A stretch of DNA of 64,000 bases from Crocinitomicaceae bacterium (GTDB lineage Bacteria > Bacteroidota > Bacteroidia > Flavobacteriales_D > Crocinitomicaceae). Below, piece after piece: positions 9,036 to 18,716 of the stretch (its first letter is position 1; every line of letters begins with the position of its first letter). The notes beneath the pieces are model-generated. The model was not told the DNA's origin. It ran no database searches and saw only the letters and a list, made by a program, of their open reading frames with translations. A program made the position numbers and the translations under genes. The stretch is from positions 1 to 64,000 of the forward strand of contig JAHEIL010000004.1 of the NCBI GenBank assembly GCA_024639405.1, in the 5' to 3' direction.

Positions 9036-11483
9036 TTAATTTATTTCAACTGGATGTTTAACTTTATCATTGGTCAACGCTAAATCCAATACTTCTTTCA
9101 TGTGCTGAACAAAATGAAACGTCAATCCTTTTAAATAATCTTGCTTAATTTCTTCGATGTCTTTTCGATTTTTTTCACACAAGATGATTTCTTTTATTCC
9201 TGCTCGTTTTGCAGCCAAGATTTTCTCTTTTATTCCACCAACTGGCAATACTTCTCCTCTTAATGTGATTTCACCGGTCATTGCTAAGTTTTTCTTCACT
9301 CTTCGTTGCGTAAACAAGGAAGCTAATGATGTTAACATGGTAATTCCAGCACTTGGCCCATCTTTTGGTGTTGCGCCTTCTGGAACGTGAACATGCACAT
9401 TGTATTGATCAAATATTTCTTGTTTTAAATCCAACCAATCGCTGTGGGCTTTTAAAAATTCAAGTGCAATAACAGCTGATTCTTTCATAACATCACCTAA
9501 ATTACCGGTCAAGGTTAATTTCCCTTTCCCTTTTGTAATTGATGATTCAATGAATAAAATATCTCCGCCAACACTTGTCCATGCCAAACCTGTTACAACT
9601 CCAGCTACTTCATTGTTTTCGTATTTTGTTCGACCTCTTCCTGCACCTAAGAACGTGAATAAATCTTCCGCTGAAATTTTTACTTGAAACTCTTCCTCCA
9701 TGGCAATTTGACGCGCACGGTTACGAACCAATTTAGCAATCATCTTGTCTAAGCCACGAACACCAGATTCATTGGTGTATTCTTCTATTAATTTTTCCAA
9801 CACTTTTTTATCAACTGAAATATCTTTTTTAGAAATTCCATGTTCTTCAATTTGCTTTGGTAATAAGTGCTTTTTGGCAATTTCAATTTTTTCCTCAATG
9901 GTATAACCATTTACTTCAATGATTTCCATACGGTCCAACAACGGACCTTGAATTGAATTTAGGCTATTTGCCGTTGCAATGAACATCACGCGCGATAAAT
10001 CGAATTCTGTTTCAACGTAATTATCGTAAAACGCATTGTTTTGTTCAGGATCCAACACTTCTAACAATGCTGATGAAGGATCACCGTGGTTACTTTTTCC
10101 TAATTTATCGATTTCATCTAACACAAAAACTGGATTAGAAATCTCCGCTTTTTTCATGTTTTGCATGATGCGACCTGGCATTGCACCGATGTATGTTTTT
10201 CTGTGACCTCGGATTTCTGATTCATCGTGTAATCCACCCAAAGACATGCGAATGTATTTTCTTCCCAATGCTTCAGCAATTGATTTTCCTAAAGATGTTT
10301 TACCAACCCCCGGAGGACCATAAAAACACAAAATAGGTGATTTCATATTGCCTTTCAGCTTTAAGACAGCTAAATATTCTAAGATACGTTGCTTTACTTT
10401 TTCCAATCCGTAATGGTCGCGTTCTAAAATTTCAGCAGCGCGTTTTAAATCTAAATCGTCAATAGAATAAACACCCCAAGGTAAATCCAATAATAAATCC
10501 AAGTAATTTAACTGAACAGAATATTCAGCTCCTTGCGGATTCATACGTTGAAATTTATCCAATTCTTTGTAAAATAATTTTTGAACCTTTTCGTCCCACA
10601 ACATGTTTTCTGCACGTTCACGTAAATCTCGCACGTCTTGCTCTTGAGGATTATCCCCGAGTTCATCTTGGATTGTTCGGATTTGTTGGTGCAAGAAATA
10701 ATCGCGTTGTTGCTTGTCCATATCCTTGCGGACTTTGGAATGAATTTCGTTGCGCATCTCCAATAATTGGATTTCTAGCGTCAAATGCTCCATTACCATC
10801 ATAACACGTTTTTTCATGTCTAACTCTTCCAACATTTGTTGTTTTTGAGCGACATCAGCATTCATGTTAGACGAAATAAAATTCACTAAAAAAGTTGGTG
10901 AATCAATGTTTCCAATTGCAAAAGAAGCTTCTGATGGAATATTTGGACTTTCTTTGATGATTTGAAGTGCTAAATCTTTGATTGTTTTAAATAACACGTC
11001 CATTTCTGTCGTGTCTTTATCAAACTCTTTTTCCACCAACATTTTCACGTTGGCGCGCATGTAAGGTTCAGTTTGAGTAGGAGCTACAATTTCAAACCTT
11101 CTTTTCCCTTGAATAATAACGGTAGAAGTACCATCAGGCATTTTCAACATTCGGATGATTTGAGCAACTGTCCCAACTGTATGTAAATCAGCAAATTCAG
11201 GCGCTTCTTCTTCTTGGTTTTTTTGAGATACTACTCCAATAATTTTAGAACCTTTGTTCGCTTCTTGAATTAATTTGATGGATTTGTCTCTTCCAACAGT
11301 AATCGGGATGACAACACCAGGAAATAAGACATTATTTCGCAAAGGCAATATCGCTAAATCTTCAGGGAATTCTTCTTTATTCATTGATTCTTCCTCTTCA
11401 GAGGTAATCAATGGAATAAATTCAGCATCTGCGTCGAATGCTTGTGTAAATTCAAATAAATCTGTATTAAAAATATCGCTCAT
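9036..11483 (-). CDS. lon: ATP-dependent Lon protease
   Basis: This cytosolic AAA+ serine protease degrades misfolded and regulatory proteins. Its 815 residues match the family length. An N-terminal substrate domain (LAILPLRNNVLFPGVVIPITVGR) precedes the AAA+ module with Walker A GPPGVGKTSLGKS and Walker B VFVLDEIDKLG. The C-terminal protease domain has the catalytic dyad Ser711 (in DGPSAGITM) and Lys754 (in GGIKEKILAAK). The acidic N-terminal extension before the domain is typical of Bacteroidota Lon. It is a single gene with its own terminator. Confidence 0.97.
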   Translation of the reverse strand: MSDIFNTDLFEFTQAFDADAEFIPLITSEEEESMNKEEFPEDLAILPLRNNVLFPGVVIPITVGRDKSIKLIQEANKGSKIIGVVSQKNQEEEAPEFADLHTVGTVAQIIRMLKMPDGTSTVIIQGKRRFEIVAPTQTEPYMRANVKMLVEKEFDKDTTEMDVLFKTIKDLALQIIKESPNIPSEASFAIGNIDSPTFLVNFISSNMNADVAQKQQMLEELDMKKRVMMVMEHLTLEIQLLEMRNEIHSKVRKDMDKQQRDYFLHQQIRTIQDELGDNPQEQDVRDLRERAENMLWDEKVQKLFYKELDKFQRMNPQGAEYSVQLNYLDLLLDLPWGVYSIDDLDLKRAAEILERDHYGLEKVKQRILEYLAVLKLKGNMKSPILCFYGPPGVGKTSLGKSIAEALGRKYIRMSLGGLHDESEIRGHRKTYIGAMPGRIMQNMKKAEISNPVFVLDEIDKLGKSNHGDPSSALLEVLDPEQNNAFYDNYVETEFDLSRVMFIATANSLNSIQGPLLDRMEIIEVNGYTIEEKIEIAKKHLLPKQIEEHGISKKDISVDKKVLEKLIEEYTNESGVRGLDKMIAKLVRNRARQIAMEEEFQVKISAEDLFTFLGAGRGRTKYENNEVAGVVTGLAWTSVGGDILFIESSITKGKGKLTLTGNLGDVMKESAVIALEFLKAHSDWLDLKQEIFDQYNVHVHVPEGATPKDGPSAGITMLTSLASLFTQRRVKKNLAMTGEITLRGEVLPVGGIKEKILAAKRAGIKEIILCEKNRKDIEEIKQDYLKGLTFHFVQHMKEVLDLALTNDKVKHPVEIN

Positions 11484-11643
11484 TCTCTATTTTGTATATG
11501 TTTTTATGAACTAGTAATTTGATGATAAACTACTTCATGTTTTATGCGTCAAGTTGTCAGTGAAACTAAATTAATTGCCTAAAAACTCAATCAAAGCAAG
11601 TAAGTCAAATCATGTGCCATTGAAAAGTAACTGAAATTTTGTC

Positions 11644-12780
11644 TTAGTTTGAAGAATGAAGGTGTTTCAAAATGTCAATTTCAGCAGTTGATAAAGCCAA
11701 TTTTCTACGTTGCATCATGTTATTTGCATATTCAATTGCTTTGTCAAAACGAAAAGGAACATTTGTTTCCACGTCACACCATGAAAACGATGGAATAAAT
11801 TTAGCTGGAAATCCTGCTCCGAAAATAGATGAACTCACACCGACAACCGTTCCGGTATTAAACATAGTGTTAATTCCACATTTGGAATGGTCGCCCATAC
11901 ACAAACCTAAAAATTGTAAGTCAGTTTGTTCTTCTTGTTTCGTTTCGTATGAATAAACAGCGATTTTACCGTAATTGTTTTTCAAGTTAGAAGCATTCGT
12001 GTCAGCGCCAATATTACACCATTCACCAATTGTTGCGTTGCCTAGAAAACCATCGTGACCTTTGTTAGAATACGCTTGAAACACAACATTTGATACTTCT
12101 CCACCAACTTTACAATGCGGACCTAAGGTCGTTGCTCCGTATACTTTCGTTCCCAACTTTAACGCACTGTGTTCGCCCATTGCAAAAGGACCTCGAACGA
12201 TTGACCCTTCCATAATTTCCGCATTTTTACCAATATAAATCGGACCAGTAGTCGTATTTAAAATCGCCGCTTCAACCATTGCTCCTTCTTCAACAAAAAT
12301 CAAAGAAGCATCACCGATTATTGTATTAGAATTTGAAATAGATTGAGAAATTCTTCCTGCACTAATTAAATCGAAATCAGATTGAATTGCTATTTCATTT
12401 TTCTGGAATATATCCCATCGATTTTCTAGCAAAAGTGGCGTTTTACCTGTGTATTTAACCAATTCTGATCCTGTACCTTTGTATGCCAACTCATAACTTT
12501 CAAAAACCAATTTTTCATTTTCTGAAAGCGCCAATATTGCAGCAACGACCTCATCATTTGGAATCAAAGCACCATTTACAAATAAGTCAGCATTTTGGGT
12601 TGTTGGAAACTTAGCATTTAAATAGGCCTCTGTTTCGAAGAAAATTTCAGCAGTTGGCTCAACTAATTTCCAGCGTTCAGTATTGGTCATAATTCCAATT
12701 CTTAAATCTCCAATAGGACGCGTTAAACTTAAAGGCGCAAATCGCTTATGCAATCCATTATCAAATAATACTAGTTTCAT
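11644..12780 (-). CDS. GlmU-family sugar nucleotidyltransferase-like protein
   Basis: The 378 residues begin with LFDNGLHKRFAPLSLTRPIGDLRIG, the N-terminal motif of a GlmU-related nucleotidyltransferase family common in Bacteroidota. The second half shows hexapeptide-repeat spacing typical of a left-handed beta-helix (for example IYIGKNAEIMEGSIVRGPFAMGEHS). Genuine GlmU makes UDP-N-acetylglucosamine. This shorter family may act on another sugar phosphate, and the classical GxGxRM pyrophosphorylase loop is not seen, so the reaction is open. It overlaps the upstream symporter gene by 20 bp, implying translational coupling. Confidence 0.82.
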   Translation of the reverse strand: MKLVLFDNGLHKRFAPLSLTRPIGDLRIGIMTNTERWKLVEPTAEIFFETEAYLNAKFPTTQNADLFVNGALIPNDEVVAAILALSENEKLVFESYELAYKGTGSELVKYTGKTPLLLENRWDIFQKNEIAIQSDFDLISAGRISQSISNSNTIIGDASLIFVEEGAMVEAAILNTTTGPIYIGKNAEIMEGSIVRGPFAMGEHSALKLGTKVYGATTLGPHCKVGGEVSNVVFQAYSNKGHDGFLGNATIGEWCNIGADTNASNLKNNYGKIAVYSYETKQEEQTDLQFLGLCMGDHSKCGINTMFNTGTVVGVSSSIFGAGFPAKFIPSFSWCDVETNVPFRFDKAIEYANNMMQRRKLALSTAEIDILKHLHSSN

Positions 12781-14242
12781 CAGCTGCTGTTAGATTTTTC
12801 TTACTAAATGCATACAACAATGTAAATGTTATCGCACCATTTATGATTAATATTTCGTTTCCAAATTTATAAGCGCCAAACAACGTTGCAGCATTCCGAT
12901 CTAGTAAATAGCAGATAAGCGGAGAAACAATACAGACGATAGGAACAATTGGAATTTTAAGTGATTGAATCGAACGTTTTGTTAATATACCAAAAGAAAA
13001 CAATCCTAACAAGGGACCATAAGTGTAACCAGCTATGATAAAAATTAAATCAACGATACTTTTATCATTTTTCCATTTAAAATAAAAAACAAGCAATGTA
13101 AATAACACCGCAAATCCAATGTGAATTTGTTTACGCAGGCGCGTTTTCTGTTGTTCATTCAATGTTTCTTTTCTTTCAAAACCTAAAATATCAATACAAA
13201 AAGAAGACGTTAATGCTGTTATCGCTCCATCCACAGAAGGAAACAAAGCAGAAATTAATCCAATGATAAAAATGAGGAAAATTCCTTGTGGTAAATGATC
13301 ACGAACTATTGAAGGAAACACATCATCAGGAGCGTATTCCCAACCATTTTGTTGCGCATAAATGTATAAAATACCTCCTAAAAACAAGAATAAAGCATTC
13401 ACCAACAACAATACAAAACTAAATGAAACTATGTTTTTCTGTGCATCTTTTAAGGTTTTTACACTGATGTTTTTTTGCATCATTTCTTGATCCATACCAG
13501 TCATAGTGATGGTAATAAATGCTCCACCAATTATGTGTTTTAAGAAAAAATCTTTTTTCATTGGGTCAAAACTCCACAAATGCGTCATGTTCTTGTTTTC
13601 CATTTCCGACCAAATTGTTGACCAATCCCAGCCTAAAGTCTGTTGAATAGAAACAATACAAACAACCAACGCCAATAACATAAAAACAGTTTGAAGCGTA
13701 TCCGTCCAAACAATGGTTTTAACCCCACCTTTCAAGGTGTAAATCACAATCATCAACATAATGATTAAAGTTGTTGCCCAAAATGGAAAATGCAATTCAT
13801 CCAACACAAACAACTGCAACACATTGATAACAAGGTACAAACGAACTGTTGCTCCTAATGTTCTAGACAATAAAAAATACCCTGCGCCCCATTGATACGC
13901 TTTAAAACCTAATCGAATTTCTAAGTAACGGTAAATAGATGTTAAATTATACTTGTAATACAATGGCAACAAAACATATGCTACGACAAAATAACCAATG
14001 AAAAATCCTAGAACTAACTGATAATAATGCCACGCACCTGCTCCAACTCCACCCGGGACAGATACAAATGTTACACCAGACAAGGAAGTTCCGATCATTC
14101 CAAATGCAACCAAGTACCATGAACTTTTTTTATTTCCAGAAAAGAAAGAAGCAGAATCTGCATTCTTTGAAGTAATCAATGAAATTGCAATTAATACTGC
14201 AAAATACAAAACCAATATCGATACAATAAGTGCTGTACTCAT
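12761..14242 (-). CDS. Sodium:solute symporter family protein
   Basis: This 493-residue inner-membrane protein has about 13 hydrophobic helices. SSS-family features include FGMIGTSLSGVTFVSVPGGVGAGAWHYYQLV near the start, LIGLISALFPSVDGAITALTSSFCIDI in the middle and the GYTYGPLLGLFSFGIL segment. Members import a small solute with Na+. The substrate cannot be read from the sequence. It is first in a two-gene operon with the GlmU-like gene, a pairing that hints at a sugar or amino sugar, but this is inference. Confidence 0.9.
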   Translation of the reverse strand: MSTALIVSILVLYFAVLIAISLITSKNADSASFFSGNKKSSWYLVAFGMIGTSLSGVTFVSVPGGVGAGAWHYYQLVLGFFIGYFVVAYVLLPLYYKYNLTSIYRYLEIRLGFKAYQWGAGYFLLSRTLGATVRLYLVINVLQLFVLDELHFPFWATTLIIMLMIVIYTLKGGVKTIVWTDTLQTVFMLLALVVCIVSIQQTLGWDWSTIWSEMENKNMTHLWSFDPMKKDFFLKHIIGGAFITITMTGMDQEMMQKNISVKTLKDAQKNIVSFSFVLLLVNALFLFLGGILYIYAQQNGWEYAPDDVFPSIVRDHLPQGIFLIFIIGLISALFPSVDGAITALTSSFCIDILGFERKETLNEQQKTRLRKQIHIGFAVLFTLLVFYFKWKNDKSIVDLIFIIAGYTYGPLLGLFSFGILTKRSIQSLKIPIVPIVCIVSPLICYLLDRNAATLFGAYKFGNEILIINGAITFTLLYAFSKKNLTAADETSII

Positions 14243-14361
14243 AATTAAATTTGAAGGCTGAAATTACAATTTTTTACTGAAATGACTTATTTTTATTTCA
14301 AATAAAACGAAGAATCCACTAAATTAAGCAGCTTGTTTTTATCTTTGTCGAAAATAAACTT

Positions 14362-14883
14362 ATGAATACGCTTTTAATAATCTTACTTAGTTTTATTCCT
14401 GTAGCAGCTGTTTTAGTGATAACATTTCTTTTCTTAAAAAAAGAAGGGCAAAAAGAAAGCAACTATTTACAACTCGAATTAAAAAAACAACGTCAAGAAT
14501 TTTTTCTACCTTCTCGTTTAGAAGCATACCAACGAGCAGTTTTATTCATGGAACGAATTCATCCGAATAATTTAGTAATGCGTTTACACAATCCTGGTTT
14601 ACCTGCAAAAATGTTGCAAGCAGAATTTTTAAAAGCTATTCGTGAAGAATATGATCACAATGTTGCACAACAATTATTTATCTCCCCTTTGGGATGGAAA
14701 ATGGTTCGCGATGCAAAAGAAGAAACTATCAAAATCATTAACATAGCTGGAAGTCAACTAGAAGCAACTGCTACAGGAATGGATTTATCAAGCAAAATAC
14801 TTACGATTGTTGGTGAGATTGGTGAATTACCTAACGACATTGTTGTTGAACAATTGAAAAGTGAATTACAAAGATTGTTTTAA
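14362..14883 (+). CDS. Conserved membrane-anchored protein of unknown function
   Basis: The 173 residues start with one membrane helix (MNTLLIILLSFIPVAAVLVITFLFL). A soluble, mostly helical domain follows, containing LQLELKKQRQEFFLPSRLEAYQRAVLFMERIHPNNLVMRL. Similar small proteins with this LEAYQRAVLFLERI-type motif recur in Bacteroidota, but I know of no function. A perfect TATCTTTG -7 box at 14340-14347 lies just upstream, with no clear -33 element. It converges on the S4-domain gene 10 bp away. Confidence 0.75.
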   Translation: MNTLLIILLSFIPVAAVLVITFLFLKKEGQKESNYLQLELKKQRQEFFLPSRLEAYQRAVLFMERIHPNNLVMRLHNPGLPAKMLQAEFLKAIREEYDHNVAQQLFISPLGWKMVRDAKEETIKIINIAGSQLEATATGMDLSSKILTIVGEIGELPNDIVVEQLKSELQRLF

Positions 14884-14893
14884 TCTTCAATAA

Positions 14894-15106
14894 TTAGGAA
14901 ATAAGTTTCACTCTAAAATCTTCCATTTCAATCACATCACCAGGTACTAATTTTGCGCGTTTACGCAATTCTACTTCACCATTACGGAAAACTTCTCCTT
15001 CGTCAACAATGAACTTTGCATGTCCACCAGTTGCCGCAATCCCTAACACTTTTAACAATTGAATTAATTCAATGTATTCCCCTTCAATTTTAAATTCCGT
15101 TACCAT
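14894..15106 (-). CDS. Small S4-domain RNA-binding protein (YbcJ/YaaA-like)
   Basis: The start at 15106 gives 70 residues that are essentially one S4 RNA-binding fold: MVTEFKIEGEYIELIQLLKVLGIAATGGHAKFIVDEGEVFRNGEVELRKRAKLVPGDVIE. The 34 in-frame codons farther upstream lie inside the meaB-like gene and are not needed. The motif GGHAKxxVxxGxVxxNGxxExRKR is diagnostic of this family, which is thought to contact structured RNA or the ribosome. It overlaps the end of the meaB-like gene by 17 bp and is likely translated from the same message. Confidence 0.85.
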   Translation of the reverse strand: MVTEFKIEGEYIELIQLLKVLGIAATGGHAKFIVDEGEVFRNGEVELRKRAKLVPGDVIEMEDFRVKLIS

Positions 15107-16145
15107 CTGATGATTTCTTTTGTGTAAATAAGTAATATAGTTCGTCTGCTCCTTGAAATGAACTTTTTTCGCCATTTTCAACAGCACTTTCAACTTCTTT
15201 AAGCGCATTTAGCAACTTTGCATCCGAGAAAAAATGACCAATTATTTTTTCTTTTAGCGTTTCTAGCAACCAATATTTATCTTGTATTTTTCGATGTTGA
15301 GCAAACCATCCATTTGTTTTGGTTTGATTATCATAAGAGGCAATTACCTCCCAAACCTTATCAATATTGGTATTTGTGTATGCGCTGCAGGTCAAACTTG
15401 GCACCACCCATTGACTTAGTTTCGGTGGAAATAAATGCAGTGCATTCGCATACTGTCGACTCGCTTGTTCAGCTTTCAATTGATTTTCACCATCCGCTTT
15501 TGTAATTACTAAGGCATCGGCCATTTCCATAATACCGCGTTTGATTCCTTGCAACTCATCTCCTGCACCAGCCAACATTAACAGTAAAAAGAAGTCAACC
15601 ATCGAATGTACAAGCGTTTCAGACTGACCAACGCCAACAGTTTCAATGATGATGGCATCAAAACCAGCTGCTTCACACAAAATAATTGCCTCTCTGGTTT
15701 TTCGTGCAACACCACCTAAAGTAGTTCCTGCTGCTGAAGGTCGAATGTACACATTTGGATTGGTAGACAATTCCTGCATACGCGTTTTATCTCCTAAAAT
15801 ACTTCCGCCTGTTGACGAACTAGAAGGATCGATTGCTAAAACAGCTACTTTTTTTCCATTTCCAACCAATGTTGCGCCGAACGATTCAATAAATGTACTT
15901 TTCCCTACTCCCGGAACACCCGTTATTCCAATTCGAATTGAATTCCCAGCATAGGGTAAACAATATTTTATCAATTCATTTGCTATCAATTGATCCGATT
16001 GCAAACTGGATTCAATCAAGGTGATGCATTGACTTAATACTGTTCTATCACCATTCTTGAGTTGCTCAAACAAAGAAAGTGCATGTAAATCTTCCTTACG
16101 TGCTTTTCTTTTTGCAATCCAATTTGATAAATGGTGTTGTTCCAT
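15090..16145 (-). CDS. meaB: MeaB/ArgK family GTPase, methylmalonyl-CoA mutase chaperone
   Basis: The start at 16145 (MEQHHLSNWI) gives 351 residues; the six codons before it are not conserved-looking. Walker A is GVPGVGKSTFIE, followed by VLAIDPSSSSTGGSILGDKTRM and the G-protein segment IIETVGVGQSE. The base-recognition motif is TKAD. MeaB guards loading and repair of the adenosylcobalamin cofactor of methylmalonyl-CoA mutase. The mutase genes are not in this window. An S4-domain gene overlaps its 3' end. Confidence 0.93.
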   Translation of the reverse strand: MEQHHLSNWIAKRKARKEDLHALSLFEQLKNGDRTVLSQCITLIESSLQSDQLIANELIKYCLPYAGNSIRIGITGVPGVGKSTFIESFGATLVGNGKKVAVLAIDPSSSSTGGSILGDKTRMQELSTNPNVYIRPSAAGTTLGGVARKTREAIILCEAAGFDAIIIETVGVGQSETLVHSMVDFFLLLMLAGAGDELQGIKRGIMEMADALVITKADGENQLKAEQASRQYANALHLFPPKLSQWVVPSLTCSAYTNTNIDKVWEVIASYDNQTKTNGWFAQHRKIQDKYWLLETLKEKIIGHFFSDAKLLNALKEVESAVENGEKSSFQGADELYYLFTQKKSSDGNGI

Positions 16146-16215
16146 ACCTACAAATATAAACAATGTAAAGAATCGAACAACAATTCCAATAGTTTGATGT
16201 AAACATTAGAAATAG

Positions 16216-16223
16216 TAATTTTG
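16216..16223 (+). promoter_or_regulatory. Bacteroidota promoter just upstream of the phosphoesterase gene
   Basis: A perfect -7 box TAATTTTG lies 19 bases after a TTG at 16194-16196, the ideal spacing. Only 4 bases separate the box from the ATG at 16228, so transcription should start at or within the first codon. Confidence 0.6.
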
Positions 16224-16227
16224 ATGC

Positions 16228-16725
16228 ATGAAACGAATTGGTTTACTTTCTGATACACATGGATTCATCGACCCTAAAATTTATGACTACTTTAAAGATG
16301 TAGATGAAATATGGCATGCAGGCGATATTGGAACAATCGAAGTGATTGATGAGTTAAGAAAATTCAAACCATTTAGAGGTGTTTATGGAAATATTGACGA
16401 TTATTCTATTCGAAAAGAAGTGCCAGAATTCAATCGTTTTAACTGTGAAGATGTTGAAGTTTTGATTACACACATTGGCGGTCGACCGGGAAAATTCATT
16501 CCAACTGCTTTGGCAGAAATTAAACGCAAACCACCAAAACTATTCATCTGTGGACATTCACACATATTATTGGTAAAAATGGATGCACAGTTCAATATGT
16601 TATGTATGAATCCAGGAGCATGTGGTTACAAAGGTTTTCATGCTGTTAAAACTTTATTGCGTTTTTCAATTACTGGTGATCGAATTCACGATTTAGAAGC
16701 AATAGAATTAGGAAAACGTGTCTAA
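16228..16725 (+). CDS. YfcE/MJ0936-type metallophosphoesterase
   Basis: The 165 residues carry all calcineurin-like phosphoesterase metal motifs: LLSDTHG, HAGDIG, GNID, THIGG and GHSH. Such enzymes hydrolyse phosphodiesters or phosphomonoesters with Mn2+ or Ni2+; the natural substrate of this subfamily is uncertain. The size matches the compact YfcE class. The promoter position suggests a leaderless or nearly leaderless message. The porQ gene follows in the same direction after about 70 bp. Confidence 0.93.
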   Translation: MKRIGLLSDTHGFIDPKIYDYFKDVDEIWHAGDIGTIEVIDELRKFKPFRGVYGNIDDYSIRKEVPEFNRFNCEDVEVLITHIGGRPGKFIPTALAEIKRKPPKLFICGHSHILLVKMDAQFNMLCMNPGACGYKGFHAVKTLLRFSITGDRIHDLEAIELGKRV

Positions 16726-16794
16726 AGACAAAAAATGACACAATTTCAAGTGTTAAATAAAATTTTTAGTATTTCTTTGCGTTACGATTACACG

Positions 16795-17826
16795 ATGAAA
16801 AAAATAAGTCTACTTTTAATAAGTTTTGTTACTAGTTATACGTTTGCTCAAATTGGCGGAACGTATGCTTTTCCATTTTTAAACTTAACGTACAATGCTC
16901 GTGCAGCAGGATTAGGCAATCAATTTATTACCGCGAAAGACAATGACATAAACATTGGTATTTCAAATCCTTCTCTATTAAATAAAGACATGCATAAAAT
17001 GATTTCCATCAATCAAGCATTTTTAGCAGGCGGAATCAACTATGGACAAATAGCTTACGGAAAAGCAATTAAAAAAGGTGTACTCGGATTATCGATGCGC
17101 TATATTAATTATGGTGAATTTAAACGCACTTCCATCACAGGGGAAGAAATTGGTACGTTCAACCCATTTGAATGCATTGTTGGGGCTAGTTTTGGAAAAC
17201 AATTGAATCCAAGAATATCTGTTGGTGGGACAATGAATTTTATTTATTCGCAATTAGAAGCCTATTCATCATTCGGACTTTCATTGGATTTGGCAGGTAC
17301 TTATATCAGCAAAGATGGAAACTTATTAGTAACTGCTATGGTTAAAAATGCGGGTATACAATTAAATGGTTACGATGGTCAAGCTCGCAAACCTTTACCC
17401 ATTGATTTTCAACTTGGCGCATCCTACAAATTAGCACATGCTCCATTTCGCTTTTCTATATTAACACATCATTTGAACAAATGGGATTTAACATACAATG
17501 ATCCCAATGCAAAACCAACAACAGATCCATTAACCGGTGAAATCGTACCAGTTGCCTCAGCAAGTTTTGTTGAAAAATTAGCCAATCACTTTATTTTTCA
17601 GGCTGAAATTTTAATGAGTAAAAATCTTCACGTAAGAGCTGGCTTTGATTATCACAGGAGACAAGAATTAAAATTAGAACAACTTCCAGGCTTAGCAGGC
17701 TTTACTTTTGGAATTGGATTTAAATTCAAAAAAATCAAAATAGACTATGGTTTATCTGTGTTTTCAAAAGCTGGATACAACAATATGCTAAGTCTTTCTT
17801 CGTGCATTTCCGACTGGAAAAAATAA
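16795..17826 (+). CDS. porQ: Type IX secretion system protein PorQ
   Basis: The start at 16795 gives 343 residues with a signal peptide (MKKISLLLISFVTSYTFAQ); the 20 codons upstream are not signal-like. The mature start IGGTYAFPFLNLTYNARAAGLGNQFITAKDNDINIGISNPSLLN is the PorQ signature, and the rest alternates like an outer-membrane beta-barrel. In Porphyromonas gingivalis PorQ works with PorU, PorV and PorZ, attaching type IX cargo to A-type lipopolysaccharide at the surface. Type IX genes are usually scattered, so an isolated porQ is normal. Confidence 0.93.
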   Translation: MKKISLLLISFVTSYTFAQIGGTYAFPFLNLTYNARAAGLGNQFITAKDNDINIGISNPSLLNKDMHKMISINQAFLAGGINYGQIAYGKAIKKGVLGLSMRYINYGEFKRTSITGEEIGTFNPFECIVGASFGKQLNPRISVGGTMNFIYSQLEAYSSFGLSLDLAGTYISKDGNLLVTAMVKNAGIQLNGYDGQARKPLPIDFQLGASYKLAHAPFRFSILTHHLNKWDLTYNDPNAKPTTDPLTGEIVPVASASFVEKLANHFIFQAEILMSKNLHVRAGFDYHRRQELKLEQLPGLAGFTFGIGFKFKKIKIDYGLSVFSKAGYNNMLSLSSCISDWKK

Positions 17827-17880
17827 TCAAAACAGCATATTAACAACTTTTATCAACACTAAAATGTTGATTCTTTTAAT

Positions 17881-17910
17881 TTGTTTTACAATTTTACTTT
17901 TCTACATTTG
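17881..17910 (+). promoter_or_regulatory. Bacteroidota promoter of the outer-membrane barrel gene
   Basis: TTG at 17881-17883 and a perfect TACATTTG -7 box at 17903-17910 are separated by 19 bases. This leaves a leader of about 18 bases before the ATG at 17934. Confidence 0.7.
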
Positions 17911-17933
17911 GGTAAACTTAAACAAAACAAATT

Positions 17934-18641
17934 ATGAAAAAATTAGCTATTTTAGTTGGTGCAATTTTGTTGTCAGGTGCAACATTTGGCCAAAAAGCGA
18001 CAATGGACAATCCATGGTCTTTAGAGGGTGCTGTTGCTTTTGGTGGCGCATCAGGTGTAACTTGGACAGCTCCTACAGTTCGTGCGCGTTATTTCGTAAA
18101 AGAAAACATTGCAATCCGTGCTTCATTAGGATTAGGTGACGGATTAGGTACTCCAAAATCAGAGTCATATACTTACAATGACCCAACAAGTACAAACACA
18201 GGTACATTTGAAATAAGTAGAATGTCTTGGAATGCACAAATTGGTGGTGAATACCATTTAGCTGGAACAGATCGTATGTCTCCTTACTTCATGTTAGGAA
18301 TTAACTTTGGTGGAGGAAGTGAAACTGGAACAACTGCAAATGCAATTTATGATCCAACTACTCAATCAGGTTCTTATGCAAACGGTGTAAATGTTGAACA
18401 AAAAGGTGGTTTCAGTATGTTTGGAGCACAATTAGGAGCTGGTATGGATTACTATGTAGCAGAAAACATCTATGTTGGATTAGAGTTAGGGATTTCTTAC
18501 ACTTCTAAATCAAAAGACGATGTAACTACAATTGGAACAACTCCTGGAGGAGCTATCAACTCTACAGTACCAGGTTATTCAAAATCTTACCTTTCAACTG
18601 CTGCTGGAAATGCTGCATTGCGTTTAGGATGGAGATTCTAA
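17934..18641 (+). CDS. Outer-membrane beta-barrel protein
   Basis: The 235 residues start with a signal peptide (MKKLAILVGAILLSGATFGQK). Alternating polar and aromatic strands follow, including ARYFVKENIAIRASLGLGDG, GGEYHLAGTDRMSPYFMLGINFGGG and MDYYVAENIYVGLELGISY. The chain ends in RLGWRF, a typical C-terminal outer-membrane signal. This is the OmpW/OmpA-like eight-strand barrel class seen in many Bacteroidota. The codons are regular and the promoter consensus, so it may be abundant. No specific ligand can be inferred. It has its own promoter and terminator. Confidence 0.87.
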   Translation: MKKLAILVGAILLSGATFGQKATMDNPWSLEGAVAFGGASGVTWTAPTVRARYFVKENIAIRASLGLGDGLGTPKSESYTYNDPTSTNTGTFEISRMSWNAQIGGEYHLAGTDRMSPYFMLGINFGGGSETGTTANAIYDPTTQSGSYANGVNVEQKGGFSMFGAQLGAGMDYYVAENIYVGLELGISYTSKSKDDVTTIGTTPGGAINSTVPGYSKSYLSTAAGNAALRLGWRF

Positions 18642-18658
18642 TAATTAATTTTTATTTG

Positions 18659-18689
18659 AAAAGGGGAATGAAAATTTCCCCTTTTTTTT
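18659..18689 (+). terminator. Rho-independent terminator after the barrel gene
   Basis: The stem AAGGGGAA / TTCCCCTT with a loop of about 6 bases is followed by eight T. It starts 17 bases past the stop codon. Confidence 0.9.
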
Positions 18690-18716
18690 GTGCCAAAAAG
18701 TACTTAATTTCGTTGC

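Noticed and set aside
17864-18139. Plus-strand ORF of 91 codons
   Set aside because: It overlaps the barrel gene in another frame, contains its promoter, and gives an implausible Cys/Trp-rich peptide.
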